A stretch of 8,561 bases of DNA, taken from positions 1 through 8,561 of the forward strand of contig CAZJYC010000088.1 of assembly GCA_964550165.1 (NCBI GenBank), in the 5' to 3' direction. This document shows, in pieces, positions 6,347-8,561 of this stretch. The notes beneath the pieces were generated by a model. That model worked only from the letters and a program-made list of their open reading frames with translations, made no database searches and was not told the origin of the DNA. Position 1 is the stretch's first letter, and every line of letters begins with the position of its first letter. The position numbers and the translations under genes are program-made. This DNA is from CAZJYC01 sp964550165. Lineage in GTDB: Bacteria > Acidobacteriota > Aminicenantia > Aminicenantales > Aminicenantaceae.

Positions 6347-8421
6347 CCTTTTTTCTTTTCCTTCAACACCTCAAGGATTTTCTTGATTTTTTCCTGGTTC
6401 GGGTTTATCTCCAGCGATTTCTTCCAGGCCTGCAAAGCCTGGTCGGTGTCTCCCAAGAAATAATAACATTCGCCAATCGAGTTCAATACGTCAACGATAT
6501 TGCCCTTATGGGAGAGCGCTTTCTGGTAATAAGCGATTGCCTCTTCCAGCTCTCCCTCTTCCTGACAGGACTTGCCGAGAAAATAGTAGAGCGAAAAATT
6601 ACTCTGTTTTGCCTCTCCGAAGGGAAAAAGAATCTCTTTCGCCGCTTTAAATTCTTTTTGAATCAAAAGCACCCTGGCGTAGCTTAAGGCAAAATCGAGC
6701 GACTCAGGCTCCCGCTTAAAAGCTTTTTCCAGTTCAGCGCGAGCCTCTTCGATCTCTCCCTTATTCAGAAACTGATTCCCCAGGATATACAAGTATAAAG
6801 GATCATCCAGAGGAGGATTTGTTTGAGTTGCCATCCAGGGCTCGGGCAATGGATCCACAGACACAGAAAACTCTTCTCCTACCACAAGGATTTCTTCACC
6901 TTCCCTGTCTAAGAGGGAAGCTCTCACCATGTATCTCCCGGGAGGGAATTTTTCCAGGGAAAATTCTTGCAGGAAATCCCGTGTGCTTCCAAACTCTTTG
7001 ACTTTTTTGCGCTCTGTTAGAAATTTCTTATCTTCTTTATAAAAGTTGAACTCTAAAAATCCCTGATCTTCCAATTCCTGGCTCAAGCCATAAACCTGAA
7101 AGAAGATATACAACGTATCATTTTCAAGGAAAATATTCCTGAGGGAAGGATAAATCTGGAGATTCCCTATCTGGAAGGCTTTTTGGAATTGACTGTAAGG
7201 AGAATCTCTGTTGATTCTACTGGCCAGGAGAAGAGGGCCCGCCTGAAAAGACCCATGCTCAGGAACAGAAATATCCTTTTCAAAGGAAGTGAATTCCTTG
7301 GTGACCGTATTTTCCAGCAAGAGGTTGAACGTGTAATTTCCCTGGATTATAGGAAAGGAATCGCAGAGATAAAAAGGCCTCTGCTTTATCTCTTTCAGTT
7401 GCTCCTTTTTGAATTCTACAGGAAAATTTCTCTCCTGCTGAAAAATGGTTTTGGCTTCAGAGTCTGTGACTCTCAGCGAGATTTTCAAATTGGTGTAATA
7501 TTTATCCTGGAAGAAATCGACAGAGAATTTTTCCGGCTCAATGGAATAGTGGACGAAGAAGGGCCCCGAGCTGTCCTGAATGACTCTCACCTGCGACAGG
7601 TTCTCCATGTGATTCACCGAATAACTGACTTCCACAACTGCCTTATGCTCCAGAAACTCATAGGCATAATCGTCTTTTACTTTTTTATGGGGATAGGTTT
7701 TGATTTCACCGATTAAAATCGTGGAAGGCAGCCGAAATGACGGCCCGTCTCTGCCCGGAAAAGAAGAATAAGAGGCTTCGGCCAGCTCAGGGGAGACTCT
7801 TTCTTTTATCATTTTGTGAGCATACCTGTCTCGCTCATCATCCGTAGAGGCCCCAAGGGCCTCTTTATCCAGCCATGTCAGAGGTGTTAGGCTTCTCGGG
7901 CCATCGGAAATGGGATTGTAAAGACTGAATTCGCCTCCGCCATGTCTTTGGAAGAAGAGAATGCGGAAAAAAGGCGCCTGTCCGAACCTCGGCTGGCCCT
8001 GATAATACCATATCTCTATGGGATAGATTTCCGTCGTGTTCAGGTATTTCTGGATCTGGGCGGGCTCCCCCAAGATAATATATATCCTTCCTTTATCTGT
8101 CCTCCAGCCCCGGGTGGGAGTACCTCTCCCGAACGTTTTATTCGCATACTCGATTCTTCTGTAGTGTTCTTCTCTGAATTCATTCCGGGGTGTGCCTGGA
8201 GTCGGGTCCCTCTGTTGCCAGAACTCCTCGATAAAACGGTCTCTCTCTTCATCTGTTTCCAGCCTGTAAAAAACCTCCTTTTCCTTGGGTGTGATGATAT
8301 AGACAGCCTCTTCCTCAATCCATTTTTTGTATTTTTCAGGCAACTTGGGTTTCCCTGCCCCTAATTGAGGTAGACACGATAGGCTTAGTAAAAGAAGATA
8401 TAAAGAAAGCTTTTTTCCCAT
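6343..8421 (-). CDS. GWxTD-domain protein with C-terminal tetratricopeptide repeats, exported
   Basis: This is a 692-residue protein. Residues 1-23 are a signal peptide with cleavage near LGAG|K. Cys16 in LSLSC is not in a good lipobox, so a lipoprotein is less likely. The GWxTD domain spans about 35-180. It contains EERDRFIEEFWQQRDPTPGT (58-77), then FREEHYRRIEYAN and the name motif GWRTDKGRIYIILGEP (105-120), then IEIWYYQ. A middle region (about 230-520) alternates beta strands like stacked Ig-like or carbohydrate-binding modules, ending with PPGRYMVRASLLDREG (493-508). Four TPRs follow at about 541-676 (for example GEIEEARAELEKAFKREPE and GDTDQALQAWKKSLEINPN). GWxTD proteins are common in Acidobacteria-like and Bacteroidetes-like genomes, and their biochemical role is not established. 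Here the protein is probably periplasmic or envelope-attached, with TPRs that bind a partner, perhaps the product of the overlapping downstream gene. The ATG is the first possible start and precedes the signal peptide directly; its Shine-Dalgarno is weak (GAAAG adjacent). A good promoter lies 46 nt upstream. Confidence 0.9.
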   Translation of the reverse strand: MGKKLSLYLLLLSLSCLPQLGAGKPKLPEKYKKWIEEEAVYIITPKEKEVFYRLETDEERDRFIEEFWQQRDPTPGTPRNEFREEHYRRIEYANKTFGRGTPTRGWRTDKGRIYIILGEPAQIQKYLNTTEIYPIEIWYYQGQPRFGQAPFFRILFFQRHGGGEFSLYNPISDGPRSLTPLTWLDKEALGASTDDERDRYAHKMIKERVSPELAEASYSSFPGRDGPSFRLPSTILIGEIKTYPHKKVKDDYAYEFLEHKAVVEVSYSVNHMENLSQVRVIQDSSGPFFVHYSIEPEKFSVDFFQDKYYTNLKISLRVTDSEAKTIFQQERNFPVEFKKEQLKEIKQRPFYLCDSFPIIQGNYTFNLLLENTVTKEFTSFEKDISVPEHGSFQAGPLLLASRINRDSPYSQFQKAFQIGNLQIYPSLRNIFLENDTLYIFFQVYGLSQELEDQGFLEFNFYKEDKKFLTERKKVKEFGSTRDFLQEFSLEKFPPGRYMVRASLLDREGEEILVVGEEFSVSVDPLPEPWMATQTNPPLDDPLYLYILGNQFLNKGEIEEARAELEKAFKREPESLDFALSYARVLLIQKEFKAAKEILFPFGEAKQSNFSLYYFLGKSCQEEGELEEAIAYYQKALSHKGNIVDVLNSIGECYYFLGDTDQALQAWKKSLEINPNQEKIKKILEVLKEKKKG

Positions 8422-8466
8422 CTTTCGGATAGCTAAAATAATGTTATTTTTTACAGCCGTATAATA

Positions 8467-8495
8467 ATTTTAGCTCAATCATTAAAATGAGTCAA
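8467..8495 (-). promoter_or_regulatory. sigma70-type promoter of the GWxTD operon
   Basis: On the minus strand TTGACT (8490-8495) and TAAAAT (8467-8472) are separated by exactly 17 nt in AT-rich DNA. This is the strongest promoter match in the window. Transcription would begin near 8460, about 39 nt before the ATG, and would cover both coupled genes and possibly the TPR gene after them. Confidence 0.6.
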
Positions 8496-8521
8496 AAATT
8501 CTTGTTTAATTTTTTCTTTTC

Positions 8522-8550
8522 TTGAAAAAAAAAGTGCTTGGGGGTAAAAT
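8522..8550 (+). promoter_or_regulatory. candidate divergent promoter reading out of the window
   Basis: On the plus strand TTGAAA (8522-8527) is followed after 17 nt by TAAAAT (8545-8550). It lies back to back with the GWxTD promoter, with 26 nt between the two -35 boxes. It would serve a gene to the right of the window. The DNA is A-rich, so chance matches are likely. Confidence 0.35.
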
Positions 8551-8561
8551 TAAAATAAAAT

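Noticed and set aside
7183..7716. Plus-strand ORF of 177 codons
   Set aside because: It is fully antisense to the GWxTD protein, has no domain pattern, and the opposite strand has a clear family assignment.
8370..8376. Lipobox reading of LSLSC at residues 12-16 of the GWxTD protein
   Set aside because: Positions -3 and -2 are Ser and Leu rather than Leu and a small residue; an ordinary signal peptidase I site at LGAG|K fits better.

Overview
The window looks like chromosomal DNA of an uncultured, probably anaerobic bacterium of the Acidobacteria/Candidatus Aminicenantes type. This assignment is an inference. It rests on a GWxTD-domain protein fused to C-terminal TPRs, its partner with a CxxLxxAALDFVCLEE-like segment, moderate GC, and a palindromic 'GTCATTGCGAGGAGCGAAGC' repeat of the kind scattered through many environmental genomes. 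No rRNA, tRNA, CRISPR array, transposase or phage gene was seen.

Layout. Positions 1-170 hold an unresolved left edge and a candidate promoter. One plus-strand gene (171-1157) encodes a xylose-isomerase-like TIM-barrel protein. It converges on a minus-strand aldehyde dehydrogenase gene (1502-2881), and the 344-nt gap between them carries a compound inverted repeat of about 225 bp. Upstream of the dehydrogenase, a 51-codon ORF (2894-3049) resembles the beginning of a membrane-anchored signalling protein (GGDEF or histidine-kinase type), cut off after its first membrane helix. A good sigma70-type promoter precedes it. Next, also on the minus strand, come a trans-3-hydroxy-L-proline dehydratase of the proline racemase superfamily (3268-4302), a secreted TPR protein with a GTG start (4473-5270), and a translationally coupled pair: a predicted exported protein (5429-6346) and a GWxTD-TPR protein (6343-8421).

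The left half is catabolic: sugar or polyol isomerisation, aldehyde oxidation and hydroxyproline breakdown. The genes there seem to be separate transcription units rather than one pathway. The right half is an envelope module. All three proteins have export signals, two carry TPR scaffolds, and the GWxTD gene and its partner overlap by 4 nt, so they are probably made together. Their biochemical role is not known.

Nothing here is clearly a new defence or mobile system. The parts most worth following are the GWxTD pair, the truncated sensor stub whose promoter may now drive the aldehyde dehydrogenase, the compound repeat, and a possible 11-codon leader peptide overlapping the hydroxyproline dehydratase start.
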